Source: Verrucomicrobiota bacterium
GTDB taxonomy: Bacteria; Verrucomicrobiota; Verrucomicrobiia; Verrucomicrobiales; Akkermansiaceae
Direction of reading: 5' to 3'
Assembly (NCBI GenBank): GCA_018969605.1
Contig: JAGWXY010000001.1
Coordinates: forward strand, 1 to 64,000
Length of the DNA: 64,000 nt
A program made the position numbers and the translations under genes. The notes under the pieces were generated by a model. That model made no database searches and was not told where the DNA came from. It worked only from the letters and a program-made list of their open reading frames with translations. Positions 1 through 9,634 of the stretch are shown one piece after another. The number at the start of each line of letters is the position of its first letter. Position 1 is the stretch's first letter.

Positions 1-304
1 CTATTTCGGGTGCGGCGGACTTGAGAAATGACGGACGATTTCCTTTTTTGGTCGAGGCGTGCAGGGTGAACTGGCTCACAACGAGCACATCGCCGGAGAT
101 GTCGCAGACGCTTAGGTTCATTTTGTCATCCGCATCGGAAAATATCCGCATGCCTGCGATTTTTCCGGACAACCATTCGATGTCGGATGCCGTGTCGGCC
201 GTTTCGATTCCGAGCAAAATCAGCAGTCCGCGACCGATGGCGGAGACGGTGATGCCGTCCACGCCGACACTTGCCTCGGCGACTCTTTGAATGACCGCTC
301 GCAC
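1..304 (-). CDS. dtd: D-aminoacyl-tRNA deacylase, 3' end outside window
   Basis: Minus-strand translation from GTG at 302-304 reads [34 protein letters not shown]...[24 protein letters not shown], the Dtd family pattern. Confidence 0.9.
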   Translation of the reverse strand, partial: MRAVIQRVAEASVGVDGITVSAIGRGLLILLGIETADTASDIEWLSGKIAGMRIFSDADDKMNLSVCDISGDVLVVSQFTLHASTKKGNRPSFLKSAAPEI

Positions 305-437
305 GGCGGCACCATGGGCAATGGTCGCTCAGCTGGCAAGATTTCAGCGTTGTTTTGGATGTCTTCTCCAAGGTTATTCACACTTATTCGCATCATGCCG
401 ACATTGACGCGGATCCGTCGATTTTATGAAATAACTG

Positions 438-1889
438 GTGATGTCGACCGATCTCAAAACTTCGCCAACTGCGGCTGCCGCGCCCACGAATTTGCAACAG
501 GCTGCGACCAATGTGGATGATGTGACGCGGGCTCTGCCGCATGCCGTCGGGCCGGAAAAAAGCCTGCTCTCATCGATGCTCAAGGAGCCGCAGGAATACA
601 TTGGCTTGGCGATTGAGGAGAAGCTCACCAAGGATCATTTTTATCTGCCCGGGCATGCGACTTTGTACGGCATGCTCGAGGAGTTGTTCCAACAGGGGCA
701 GGAAATCGAGCTGGTCTCGCTGGTGCAGCGCTTGCTCGACCGCGGCATGCTCGACCGTGTTGGCGGGCCAGGCGCGGTGACGGAAATTTATTCCTACGCT
801 CCGAGTCCCGGACATTTTCGTCATCACCTGCAATTGGTGAAAGATAAGCATGTGCTGCGATCGATCATTCAAAATTCCAACGAGGCGATCGAGCAAGCCT
901 ACGATTCGCCGGAAGAGGTTGCAGTACTGCTTGATACCGTCGAAGCGAAAATCCTCGCCATCCGTGAGGATGCGGAAACCGCGCAGGCACCCAACATCAA
1001 GCAATCGGTCGAGCAGGTCATCGAGCAATTTGAATCACTGCTCGCCGGCGAAAAAAGTTCGCAGGGGATATCGACGGGATATGAGGAACTCGACCGCATG
1101 AGCAACGGGCTCAAGCCCGGTGAAATGTTTGTCATTGCAGCGCGTCCATCGATGGGCAAGACCTCGCTGATGATGAACATTGTCGAGCATGTTTGCATCG
1201 ATCAGTCGAAACCGAGTCTGATTTTCTCCTGTGAAATGAGTTCGTTCCAGATTGTGCAGAGATTGGTGTTCTCGCGCGCCCGGTATGCTCTGAGCAAGTT
1301 GACGCGTGGTTATAAGCCAGACAAAGGCGACTTGACGCGTATTCAGCGTGCGGCGATGGAGGTTTCCAACGCGCGTATGTTCATTGACGACACGCCCGGC
1401 ATCACGATCAATGAAGTGCGCGCCAAGGCCCGGCGGAAGAAGCGCGACGAAGGCCTTGAGTTCATCGCGATCGATTACCTGCAGTTGATGAAATCGCGCA
1501 CCAAGCAGGCCGAGAATTCGCGTGAGCGCGAAATTGCTGAAATTTCCGCGGGCATCAAGGGGCTGGCGAAAGAACTTCAGGTGCCGATCGTTATTCTGGC
1601 GCAGCTCAATCGTGGGCCCGAAACGCGAAGCGGCAAAAGCGTTGGTGTCCCGCGCATGTCGGACTTGCGGGAATCAGGTTCGATCGAGCAGGACGCCGAC
1701 TTGGTCGGGCTGCTCTACCGCAGTGCGTATTATGCTGAGGACGCTGAGGAAAAAGAGGCGGAGGCTGGCAAGGCCGAGCTGGTTCTCGCAAAGAACCGAA
1801 ATGGTGAAACCGGGCATATTCCGCTGACCTTTATTGCTGACTTGATGCGCTTTGAAAGCGGACCTCCGGCTCGCGAGGCAGAGGCATGA
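438..1889 (+). CDS. dnaB: Replicative DNA helicase DnaB
   Basis: 483 aa; Walker A region ARPSMGKTSLMMN, SLIFSCEMSSFQIVQRL, FIAIDYLQLM, LRESGSIEQDADLV. Confidence 0.96.
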   Translation: MMSTDLKTSPTAAAAPTNLQQAATNVDDVTRALPHAVGPEKSLLSSMLKEPQEYIGLAIEEKLTKDHFYLPGHATLYGMLEELFQQGQEIELVSLVQRLLDRGMLDRVGGPGAVTEIYSYAPSPGHFRHHLQLVKDKHVLRSIIQNSNEAIEQAYDSPEEVAVLLDTVEAKILAIREDAETAQAPNIKQSVEQVIEQFESLLAGEKSSQGISTGYEELDRMSNGLKPGEMFVIAARPSMGKTSLMMNIVEHVCIDQSKPSLIFSCEMSSFQIVQRLVFSRARYALSKLTRGYKPDKGDLTRIQRAAMEVSNARMFIDDTPGITINEVRAKARRKKRDEGLEFIAIDYLQLMKSRTKQAENSREREIAEISAGIKGLAKELQVPIVILAQLNRGPETRSGKSVGVPRMSDLRESGSIEQDADLVGLLYRSAYYAEDAEEKEAEAGKAELVLAKNRNGETGHIPLTFIADLMRFESGPPAREAEA

Positions 1890-1916
1890 TGCGCTTGATG
1901 TGACTGATCGCGGAAA

Positions 1917-3554
1917 TCAGCTGCTGAATCGCTGCACGATCGGCATGCGGCGGCCGATGCCAAAGGCCTTGGTGGTCACGCGCAACCCGGGTGCGGCCTG
2001 ATGACGTTTCCACTCATTGAGATCGACCCGGCGCTGGATCCAGCGGACGATTGTTTCATCAGATCCACGCGCGATGATCTCATCGGTCGAGAGGTGGTGC
2101 TCGACGTAGAGTTCGAGAATCGCATCGAGGGTATCATATGGCGGGAGGGTATCCTGGTCCTTTTGATTGGGGCGAAGTTCGGCGCTTGGAGCTTTGTCGA
2201 TCGTATTCCACGGAATGATTTCACGCTCGCGGTTGAGCCAGCGCGAAACTTCATAGACGCGAGTTTTTGGCAGATCGGAAATGACGGCCAAGCCCCCGCA
2301 CATGTCGCCATAAATCGTGCAATAACCAACGGCGAGTTCGCTCTTGTTGCCGGTCGTGAGCAGGAGGTGGTTGTCCTTGTTGGAGAGCGCCATAAGGAGG
2401 AGTCCGCGAATGCGGGCCTGCATGTTTTCTTCGGTGACATCCTCGGGCTTGCCTTCGAAAAGCGAATGCATGGTCTTCTTGATCGATTCGAAGGGGGCAC
2501 GAATCGATACTTCATCACAACGAATGCCGAGGTTTTTCGCAAGGGCGAAGGAATCTTCGACACTCCCGCGCGATGAATAGGGGCTTGGCATGGTGAGGCC
2601 GTGAATGTTTTCCGGGCCGAGTGCATCGGCGGCGATGGCGGCAGTGAGTGCCGAGTCGATGCCGCCGCTCAAGCCCAGACATGCGCTGGAAAAGCCGGAT
2701 TTCTGTGCGTAATCACGAAGCCCGAGAACGAGAGCATGGTAGAGTTGTGAAGGATCGCAGTCGTCTAAGACAGCTTCTTCGTGTTTCGTCTGGAAGGGGT
2801 TGATCACTTTGCATGCCTCTTTGAAGCCTGGAAATTGTTCGTTGATGCGGCCATTGGCTCCGACTACAAGGGAATGACCATCGAAGATAAGTTGGTCCTG
2901 CCCGCCGATCGCGTTGCAGTAGACGACCGGTATATGGTGCTTGTGGGCGACGGCTCCGATCATTGAGCGCCGCAACTGAGGCTTGCCGAGATGAAATGGC
3001 GAAGCGCTCAGGTTGAGTATCATGTCGATGCCTTTTTCGCTGAGCTCTTTGATCGGATCGCGGTCATATAAGGGGCGATCGAGATACTCCTCGGTCCAGA
3101 TATCTTCGCAGATGGTGATTCCGATGCGTTTGCCATTCCATTCGATCGGCTGGCATGTTGCGGAGGGTTCGAAATAGCGTCTTTCGTCGAACACATCGTA
3201 GGTCGGCAGCAGGGTTTTCCAAATCCGGTGGCGCACGCTGCCGTTTTCGAGCCATGCGGCGGCATTGCGAAACGGCTTGCCGGGTTGGCGCGGATGGTGA
3301 TGGTCGACGTAGCCAACGAGTATCGGGATCTCGCGAATTTCACCTGCGAGGTAATCGAGGGCCTGGAGGCATTTCGGCACGAAGCTTGATTTGAAAACCA
3401 GATCGCGAGGAGGGTAGCCGACGAGGGAAAGCTCGGGTGAAATCACCAGTTCGGCACCTTGGTCGATGCATTCGCGATAGGCGGCGATAAGGCGTTTGGC
3501 GTTGCCGGGAAAGTCGCCGACGACCGAGTTGATTTGCGCGATGCCGATTTTCAT
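1917..3554 (-). CDS. nadE: Glutamine-dependent NAD+ synthetase
   Basis: N-terminal nitrilase domain (MKIGIAQINSVVGDFPGN) plus NAD synthase domain (CLGLSGGIDSALTA, TTGNKSELAVGYCTIYGDMCGG). Confidence 0.95.
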   Translation of the reverse strand: MKIGIAQINSVVGDFPGNAKRLIAAYRECIDQGAELVISPELSLVGYPPRDLVFKSSFVPKCLQALDYLAGEIREIPILVGYVDHHHPRQPGKPFRNAAAWLENGSVRHRIWKTLLPTYDVFDERRYFEPSATCQPIEWNGKRIGITICEDIWTEEYLDRPLYDRDPIKELSEKGIDMILNLSASPFHLGKPQLRRSMIGAVAHKHHIPVVYCNAIGGQDQLIFDGHSLVVGANGRINEQFPGFKEACKVINPFQTKHEEAVLDDCDPSQLYHALVLGLRDYAQKSGFSSACLGLSGGIDSALTAAIAADALGPENIHGLTMPSPYSSRGSVEDSFALAKNLGIRCDEVSIRAPFESIKKTMHSLFEGKPEDVTEENMQARIRGLLLMALSNKDNHLLLTTGNKSELAVGYCTIYGDMCGGLAVISDLPKTRVYEVSRWLNREREIIPWNTIDKAPSAELRPNQKDQDTLPPYDTLDAILELYVEHHLSTDEIIARGSDETIVRWIQRRVDLNEWKRHQAAPGLRVTTKAFGIGRRMPIVQRFSS

Positions 3555-3665
3555 GGGCGCGGCCAACTTCGCCCAAAGTCGTAGCATGCGAAAGAAAAAA
3601 GGTTTTCATGACGCCAGGCGGCTTCTCCACTTGAATTTTGACGCATCGCAGAAGCTCTGCGAACA

Positions 3666-4712
3666 TTGGGCTCGATGACGGAGCATGCGATGAATGACGC
3701 CGCGCCAAGACCACCGCGCCGCAAACGGTATCGCGGGAAAAATCCGCGCAATTTCGACGAGAAGTACAAAGAGCACGACCCTGTACGCCATGCGGAAACG
3801 GTGGCAAAGGTCATCGCATCGGGCAAAACGCCGGCCGGTTCGCACATCCCGATCATGATGAACGAGTGCCTCGAAGCGCTTGCCTTGGCGCCGGGCATGA
3901 TCGGGGTTGATGCAACGCTGGGCTATGGAGGTCATGCCGCCAGAATTTTGGAAATGATTTCCCCGGGAGGAATGTTGATCGGCGCGGATCAGGATCCGAT
4001 TGAGTTGCCTAAGACCGAGCGCCGCTTGAGGGATAGGGGATTCGGGCCGGAATGTTTTGTCGCCGTTCGCTCCAACTATGCGGGAATCGCAAAGCTGCTC
4101 GCCGAGCGTGACGTGCGAGCGGATTTCGTTTTCGCCGATCTCGGTTGCTCTTCGATGCAGTTCGATGATCCATCACGCGGATTCAGTTTCAAGCATGACG
4201 GTCCGCTGGACATGCGGATGAACCCGACACGCGGCTTGAGTGCAGCCGATTGGCTGGCTCGCACGGATGCGGCAAAGCTTGAGCGTGTGTTGCGCGAGAA
4301 TGCCGATGAGCCGAATGCGGAACTCATCGCGATGGAACTGGCAGGTCGTAGATTTCTCAGTACCGCGCAACTCGCCCTCGCGATCCAATCCATTTCCGGG
4401 ATCCGGGATGATGAAAAAGATCTCACGCTGCGGCGGGTGTTTCAGGCGATACGGATCGCGGTCAATGAGGAGTTCACCGCGCTCGATGCGTTTTTGCGAA
4501 GCTTGCCCGATTGCCTCAAGCCCGGTGGGCGGGTGGCGATCCTGACCTTTCACTCCGGTGAGGATCGTCGGGTGAAAAAATGTTTTCAGGCCGGACTGCG
4601 CGATGGGGTCTTTGCAGACATCTGCAATGGCGTGATCACGGCAAGTCCGGAAGAAAGACATGAAAATCCACGCAGCACTTCCGCCAAACTTCGCTGGGCA
4701 GTGAGGGCTTGA
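3666..4712 (+). CDS. rsmH: 16S rRNA (cytosine1402-N4)-methyltransferase
   Basis: HIPIMMNECLEAL...GVDATLGYGGHAARIL, ADLGCSSMQFDDPSRGFSF, LTFHSGEDRRVK. N-terminal extension of about 50 aa. Confidence 0.93.
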   Translation: MGSMTEHAMNDAAPRPPRRKRYRGKNPRNFDEKYKEHDPVRHAETVAKVIASGKTPAGSHIPIMMNECLEALALAPGMIGVDATLGYGGHAARILEMISPGGMLIGADQDPIELPKTERRLRDRGFGPECFVAVRSNYAGIAKLLAERDVRADFVFADLGCSSMQFDDPSRGFSFKHDGPLDMRMNPTRGLSAADWLARTDAAKLERVLRENADEPNAELIAMELAGRRFLSTAQLALAIQSISGIRDDEKDLTLRRVFQAIRIAVNEEFTALDAFLRSLPDCLKPGGRVAILTFHSGEDRRVKKCFQAGLRDGVFADICNGVITASPEERHENPRSTSAKLRWAVRA

Positions 4713-4768
4713 GGTAGGGTTAGTTTTGTGAGGCTCGGGTTTGGATGGCTGCGCGATCGTTGGTGATT

Positions 4769-6196
4769 TCAGCGTTCGCCGCGGTGGCGTTTAAAAATCG
4801 CGAGCGTGCGATCGCGTTCGAATTTGTGATCGACGCAGGGCAGCGGATAGCCGGGCGCGAGCGGTTTGCCATCGGCGGGTGCTTCGAGAAATTTCTTTGG
4901 ATCGACGGCTGTGAGTTCCGGCACCCAGCGTTTGATGTAGATCCCCTGCGGGTCGTAGCGAGCGGTTTGCGACCAGGGGTTTTGGATGCGGAAATAAGGT
5001 GCCGCATCGGCACCGGTGCCGGCCGACCATTGCCAACCGCCGTTGTTCGAGGCGATTTCGCCATCGAGCAAATGCTGCATAAAGTATGACTCGCCGAGCC
5101 GCCAATCGATGTGGAGGTCCTTGGTGAGAAACATCGCGGTGATCATCCGCACGCGGTTGTGCATGAAGCCGGTGGCGAGGAGCTCGCGCATGCCGGCATC
5201 GACGATCGGGAATCCGGTGCGGCCGTTTTTCCATGCTTCGAAATTTTCGTTCGGCGCATCCCATGGCAGTCCGCGCCACTCGGGGTTGAATTCCTCTGCG
5301 AGCACATTCGGAAAGTGGTGGAGGATCGCGAAGTAGAATTCGCGCCATGCGAGTTCCTTGAGGTAGATGTCGATGCCCACGCGTTCGGCGGCCTTGGCGG
5401 CGGCGCGGGATTTCATCAGCTCGGCATGGATCGTGCGGATGGAAATGAGGCCGAAGCGCAGGTCCTGCGAGATGCGCGAGGTGCCTTGCAGCGAGGGGAT
5501 GTCGCGGGTGCTGCCGTAATGTTGCACGATGCCGCCGAGGGCTTTTTTGAAGCGCTCGCGTGCGGCGCGTTCGCCGGCTTCGGGCAGTTGCGCATCGGGC
5601 TCCTTGAGGCCCCAGTGGGCGAGTGTTGGAACAGCGAGCGATTTGAGATCGGCGGGCGTGTTGAGCTTCGCTGGCTTGCCGACAGGCGATGGTTTTTCCA
5701 GTGCGAGCCAGTTGCGGCTGTAGGGTGTGTAGACCTTGTAGGGCAGGGCGCTTTGCGTGAGCACCTCATCGGGCGTATGCAGGGCATGATCGTGAAACGC
5801 ATGGCATTGCACGCCGAGCTCCGCGCAGAGTTGGCGGATTTTTTCTTCGACCGCTTTGCCGAAGGGATCGGGATCGCGATTGAAACAAAGATCCTTCGCG
5901 CCGCTTTCCTTGATGAGTTGGCGCAGGCCTTTCACCGCATCGCCATTGCGAATGATCAGCCTGCCGCCGATCGTCTCGAGATTTTTGGCAAGCGACGCAA
6001 GGCAGCCGCAGAGGAAATGCTGGCGCTTGGGTCCTGTCCACAGGTGGGATTTTTTCCAATCGCTCAAAAAATAAACCGGGATCACCGGGCGGCCCATCGA
6101 GGCGGCATGATGCAGCGAGAGGTTGTCCGCGATGCGCAGATCGCGACGGTACCAATGAATGACAGGGGGAGGGCTTGCGGGCATGGGCGTGGCCAT
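4769..6196 (-). CDS. phr: Deoxyribodipyrimidine photolyase
   Basis: VIHWYRRDLRIADNLSLHHA..., WREFYFAILHHFPNV, GFMHNRVRMITAMFLTKDLHIDWRLGE, NNGGWQWSAGTGADAAPYFRIQNP. Confidence 0.95.
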   Translation of the reverse strand: MATPMPASPPPVIHWYRRDLRIADNLSLHHAASMGRPVIPVYFLSDWKKSHLWTGPKRQHFLCGCLASLAKNLETIGGRLIIRNGDAVKGLRQLIKESGAKDLCFNRDPDPFGKAVEEKIRQLCAELGVQCHAFHDHALHTPDEVLTQSALPYKVYTPYSRNWLALEKPSPVGKPAKLNTPADLKSLAVPTLAHWGLKEPDAQLPEAGERAARERFKKALGGIVQHYGSTRDIPSLQGTSRISQDLRFGLISIRTIHAELMKSRAAAKAAERVGIDIYLKELAWREFYFAILHHFPNVLAEEFNPEWRGLPWDAPNENFEAWKNGRTGFPIVDAGMRELLATGFMHNRVRMITAMFLTKDLHIDWRLGESYFMQHLLDGEIASNNGGWQWSAGTGADAAPYFRIQNPWSQTARYDPQGIYIKRWVPELTAVDPKKFLEAPADGKPLAPGYPLPCVDHKFERDRTLAIFKRHRGER

Positions 6197-6205
6197 GCTG
6201 GCGCA

Positions 6206-6469
6206 TCAGACCGCTTCCTCCAACAGTTTTTCCGCCTTGCGCACGAGTGTGGGGCTGAGCTTGCCGCCGGCGCGTTTGGCGCTTTCGAGCAAGGGCTTGA
6301 GGCGTGCGAGCGAGCGTTCCGCCGCTGCCAGAGATCGCCGTGCGCCGCCGAATTTCTTGTCGGGGAAGTAGCGCATGAAGGTCTTGCCGCCACGGCTGAT
6401 GCATAACCGCCAGCCCTCAAAAGCCGCGGTCTTGTAACTGAAACGGGTCAGATTTTTCTTCGATTTCAT
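6206..6469 (-). CDS. Small hypothetical protein
   Basis: MKSKKNLTRFSYKTAAFEGWRLCISRGGKTFMRYFPDKKFGGARRSLAAAERSLARL...; directly after phr, same strand. Start chosen by eye. Confidence 0.55.
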   Translation of the reverse strand: MKSKKNLTRFSYKTAAFEGWRLCISRGGKTFMRYFPDKKFGGARRSLAAAERSLARLKPLLESAKRAGGKLSPTLVRKAEKLLEEAV

Positions 6470-6595
6470 CGATTTTTTCCGAGGAGATTCACTAGGACTG
6501 GTCGACTCAAAAAGTGTCGAAATCCAGAGATTTTTCGCCTGTACCGGATCGCGATCGGGTGAAATGGCCGTTTTCGCCTGCCAAAATGCAAAAAA

Positions 6596-6720
6596 TGGTT
6601 TGCCAGCGGCAGGCGCTCGCCCTTTATTTGCCGCCCGCGGGCATCCAAAATCCGCCGTAGGTCCTCCGTCAGCCCCGATCGCGGGGCGTCGCGCCCGTTG
6701 GAGGGTAACCCGGCAAACCA
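6596..6720 (+). promoter_or_regulatory. Candidate structured 5' leader of rpoA-rplQ
   Basis: 9-bp perfect inverted repeat TGGTTTGCC (6596-6604) / GGCAAACCA (6712-6720) ending 9 nt before the rpoA ATG, enclosing further hairpins (CGGCAGGCGctCGCC...TGCCG; GCCCCGatcgCGGGGC; CCTCC...GGAGG). Confidence 0.5.
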
Positions 6721-6729
6721 AGATAAAAC

Positions 6730-7812
6730 ATGTCAGTCACCAAACTTGCTCGTTTCGAGCTCCCGAACCGCCTCGTTCGCAACGAGGAAACCGCCAGCGA
6801 CACCTACGCCCAGTTTGTCGCCGAACCATTCGAACGCGGCTACGGCCACACCATCGGCAACTCGCTGCGCCGCGTCCTGCTTTCCTCGCTTGAGGGAGCA
6901 TCCATCACTTCCGTCCGCATCGCGGGCGTGCAACACGAATTCTCCAGCCTTCCCGGCGTGGTCGAGGATGTCACCGACATCGTGCTCAACCTCAAGAAGG
7001 TCAAGTTCAGCCACACCGACAAGGAGCCGCGCATCCTCACCATCAAGGTCGAGAAGGAAGGCGTTGTCACCGCCGGCGACATCCAAGGCGACCACATCTA
7101 CGACGTCGTCAACAAGGACCAGATCATCTGCACGCTCGACAAGAAAGTGAAGTTCGACTGCGAGTTCGAAGTTCGCGTCGGCCGTGGTTTCTCCACCGGC
7201 GATGAAAACAAGCGCAAGGACCAACCGATCGGCGTCATCGCCATCGATTCGATTTTCTCGCCCGTCACCCGCGTCAAGTACGCCGTCGAAACCACCCGCG
7301 TCGGTCAGATGACCGATTTCGACAAGCTGGTTCTCGACATCTGGACCGATGGCCGCATCACCCCGCAAGATGCTTTGCTGCAAGCCTCCGCGATCCTTCG
7401 CCACCACCTCGATGTGTTCGTCAACTACGACGAAAACGCTGTCGACTTCGAAGAAGCTCCTGCCGAGTCGAGCGAGGAAAACGCCGCGCTCAAGAAGCTG
7501 CTCAACATGTCGGTCAACGAAATCGAGCTCTCGGTGCGTGCCGCCAACTGCCTCAACAACGCCAACATCACTTCCGTGGGCCAGCTCGCGATGAAGTCCG
7601 AGGCGGAGATGCTCAAGTACCGCAACTTCGGCAAGAAGTCGCTCAACGAAATCAAGGACAAGCTCGTCGAATTGGGTCTTGGCCTTGGCATGACCTTCGA
7701 TCCCTCGCTGCTCACCGGACCGAGCGCCGCCAGCCGCGGCCCGCGCCTTGGTGCGGAAGACGAGGCACCGGTCGGCCTCGCCGATCTGATCGCGCAGAAC
7801 CTCGACGACTAA
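6730..7812 (+). CDS. rpoA: DNA-directed RNA polymerase subunit alpha
   Basis: RNAP alpha NTD and CTD: EPFERGYGHTIGNSLRRVLLSSLEGASI..., ELSVRAANCLNNANITSVGQLAMKSEAEMLKYRNFGKKSLNEIK. Confidence 0.98.
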   Translation: MSVTKLARFELPNRLVRNEETASDTYAQFVAEPFERGYGHTIGNSLRRVLLSSLEGASITSVRIAGVQHEFSSLPGVVEDVTDIVLNLKKVKFSHTDKEPRILTIKVEKEGVVTAGDIQGDHIYDVVNKDQIICTLDKKVKFDCEFEVRVGRGFSTGDENKRKDQPIGVIAIDSIFSPVTRVKYAVETTRVGQMTDFDKLVLDIWTDGRITPQDALLQASAILRHHLDVFVNYDENAVDFEEAPAESSEENAALKKLLNMSVNEIELSVRAANCLNNANITSVGQLAMKSEAEMLKYRNFGKKSLNEIKDKLVELGLGLGMTFDPSLLTGPSAASRGPRLGAEDEAPVGLADLIAQNLDD

Positions 7813-7839
7813 CACCCCAGACTTAGAAAGCATCACCCG

Positions 7840-8256
7840 ATGAGACATCGCAACAAAACTTCCAAGCTCAAGCGCAACGCCTCGCACCGCAGGGCCCTGC
7901 TTGCCAACCTGGCATGCAGCCTGATCGAGAACGGACGCATCAAGACCACCCTCGGCAAGGCTAAGGCCCTGCGCCCGGTGGCGGAAAAACTCGTGACCCT
8001 TGCCAAGAGGGATGACCTCCACTCACGCCGTTTGGCGATCGCCTTCCTTCATCAGAAGGAGACGGTCAAAAAACTGTTCGCCGAGGTCGCTCCCGCTTCC
8101 AAGGACCGCCAAGGCGGCTACTGCCGCATCACCAAGCTCGGCGCCCGCATGTCGGACTCCGCGCCGATGGCCGTCATCGAGTGGGTTGATCGTGCCGCCA
8201 AGGCCGATGAGCCCGCAGCCGAAGCACCGGCCGAGACAGCAGCCGCAGCTGAGTGA
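7840..8256 (+). CDS. rplQ: 50S ribosomal protein L17
   Basis: MRHRNKTSKLKRNASHRRALLANLACSLIENGRIKTTLGKAKALRPVAEKLVTLAK. Confidence 0.97.
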   Translation: MRHRNKTSKLKRNASHRRALLANLACSLIENGRIKTTLGKAKALRPVAEKLVTLAKRDDLHSRRLAIAFLHQKETVKKLFAEVAPASKDRQGGYCRITKLGARMSDSAPMAVIEWVDRAAKADEPAAEAPAETAAAAE

Positions 8257-8285
8257 TCAGCAAAAGTGGCACAGACCATTCCTCA

Positions 8286-8320
8286 AATCCGTCTGCATGA
8301 AAGTGCAGGCGGATTTTTTT
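8286..8320 (+). terminator. Rho-independent terminator after rplQ
   Basis: AATCCGTCTGCA tgaaag TGCAGGCGGATT followed by a T run. Confidence 0.8.
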
Positions 8321-8397
8321 CATCAACTTCAGCCGTTTCGCAAGGAGGCACGACACTCTTGTCGTGCTCTTCAAAAGGATTTTTGATCCGCAAAAAA

Positions 8398-8442
8398 TGA
8401 TGTGCTGCCCGCTTGGGCACCTGCGGCGATGGTATCGGCGCC
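8398..8442. repeat. Dispersed repeat family D, copy 1
   Basis: ATGATGTGCTGCCCGCTTGGGCACCTGCGGCGATGGTATCGGCGC; related to 19051-19103. Confidence 0.45.
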
Positions 8443-8465
8443 GTGAGGCCGCCTCGCCCTATCTC

Positions 8466-8530
8466 GCAAAACCTGGTGCGGGACGCTCCTAGGACGGCCT
8501 GGATCAAGATGATCCAGCCACGGTGAAGAA
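8466..8530. repeat. Dispersed double-hairpin repeat family C, copy 1
   Basis: GCAAAACCTGGTGCGGGACGCTCCTAGGACGGCCTGGATCAAGATGATCCAGCCACGGTGAAGA; near-identical to 34824-34888. Confidence 0.75.
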
Positions 8531-8548
8531 GCTGCTTATTCAAGCGCC

Positions 8549-9571
8549 TCATTTTTTAGCGTCGACCCATGTGGGGTTGATGAGAGTGGCGCGGGAAAAT
8601 GCCGGGACGCCGCGTTCGCCGCGGTGGAGCATTCCAACAAGCATGTCGACCGCCGCTTGGCCCGCGAGGTCGTTGTGTTGATTGATGCCCGGTATTTCCG
8701 GGTGGGATGCGCGCCACTCGTATTGGATGAGCTCGACCCTTTGAGGATATTCGGCGGATGCTTTTTGAATCCATGCGCGCGTCTCGTTGTAGAGAGTGAA
8801 AATCACATCGGGCCGTTGCGCGCAAAGCCATGATGCGAAGGACGGCATGTGTTTTTTTCCGGTGAACAAGTATGGCTTGAGCCGTCTGGAATGTGGCACG
8901 AGTTGTTGGCCGGTTCGGTATCCGGCAGTGAAGCGGTGCTCGACAAGGGCATCGATGGATTCATCCAAAACAAGACCCGGGCGCTTGTATCCGAGCTGCA
9001 AGCTTTTTTCAAAAGCATGCAAGGCCACCATGTGGTGATCCACGCAGGCGAAAGGGAGGGCAGGATCGCGCGTTCTCACGCCGGTGACGACGAATGGCAT
9101 TTGTTCCACCACCGGGAGAAAATTCTGCTGAATGCGGTTTTCATTCATCAGGCCGACAATGACGCCACCGGGTATGCCGCGCGCCTTGAAGATCTTGATC
9201 CACCGCTCTGCTGTGAATGCCGGTTCGTTCAACCAGAACTCATCGATCCGGTAGCCAAGTTCCTCGGCGCGGCGGCGACAGCCTTCGACATAGATTGGAA
9301 TCGTGGGATGACGTCGAAAGGCGAGCTTGTCGCTGTGCGCGTTCACGAGGGCGATGGATGATCGGAAACGCCTGGGTCCGCCGGAGTGCAGGCGCGCCAT
9401 CAGCTCGCCAACCACCGGATTCCTGCGGTAGCCAAGTTTTTTGGCCACTTCCTCGATTCGCCGTCTGGTGTTTTCGGAAATCTGTGGATCGCCGCGAAGT
9501 GCCAGTGACACAGCGTTTTTTGACACGCGCGCGGCCTTGGCGACATCGGCCATGGAGACTGATTTGATCAT
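8549..9571 (-). CDS. LacI family transcriptional regulator, divergent from araBAD
   Basis: N-terminal HTH MADVAKAARVSKNAVSLALRGDPQISENTRRRIEEVAKKLGYRRNP; LacI effector domain. Confidence 0.92.
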   Translation of the reverse strand: MIKSVSMADVAKAARVSKNAVSLALRGDPQISENTRRRIEEVAKKLGYRRNPVVGELMARLHSGGPRRFRSSIALVNAHSDKLAFRRHPTIPIYVEGCRRRAEELGYRIDEFWLNEPAFTAERWIKIFKARGIPGGVIVGLMNENRIQQNFLPVVEQMPFVVTGVRTRDPALPFACVDHHMVALHAFEKSLQLGYKRPGLVLDESIDALVEHRFTAGYRTGQQLVPHSRRLKPYLFTGKKHMPSFASWLCAQRPDVIFTLYNETRAWIQKASAEYPQRVELIQYEWRASHPEIPGINQHNDLAGQAAVDMLVGMLHRGERGVPAFSRATLINPTWVDAKK

Positions 9572-9634
9572 GCAATTGTACTGTCAAGTGAGTCCTATGT
9601 TTACAAGGTGAAAATTTTGCGTTTAATGCCTGCC

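Noticed and set aside
5111-6406. Plus-strand 431-aa ORF antisense to phr
   Set aside because: Photolyase on the other strand is clearly the conserved gene; long antisense ORFs are expected at this GC content.
6733-8022. Minus-strand 429-aa ORF antisense to rpoA/rplQ
   Set aside because: Mirror of strongly conserved coding sequence, no recognisable domain.
9572-9634. Shared LacI operator between the ara and xyl intergenic regions
   Set aside because: Only a short GTCCTA match is visible by eye, too weak to call.
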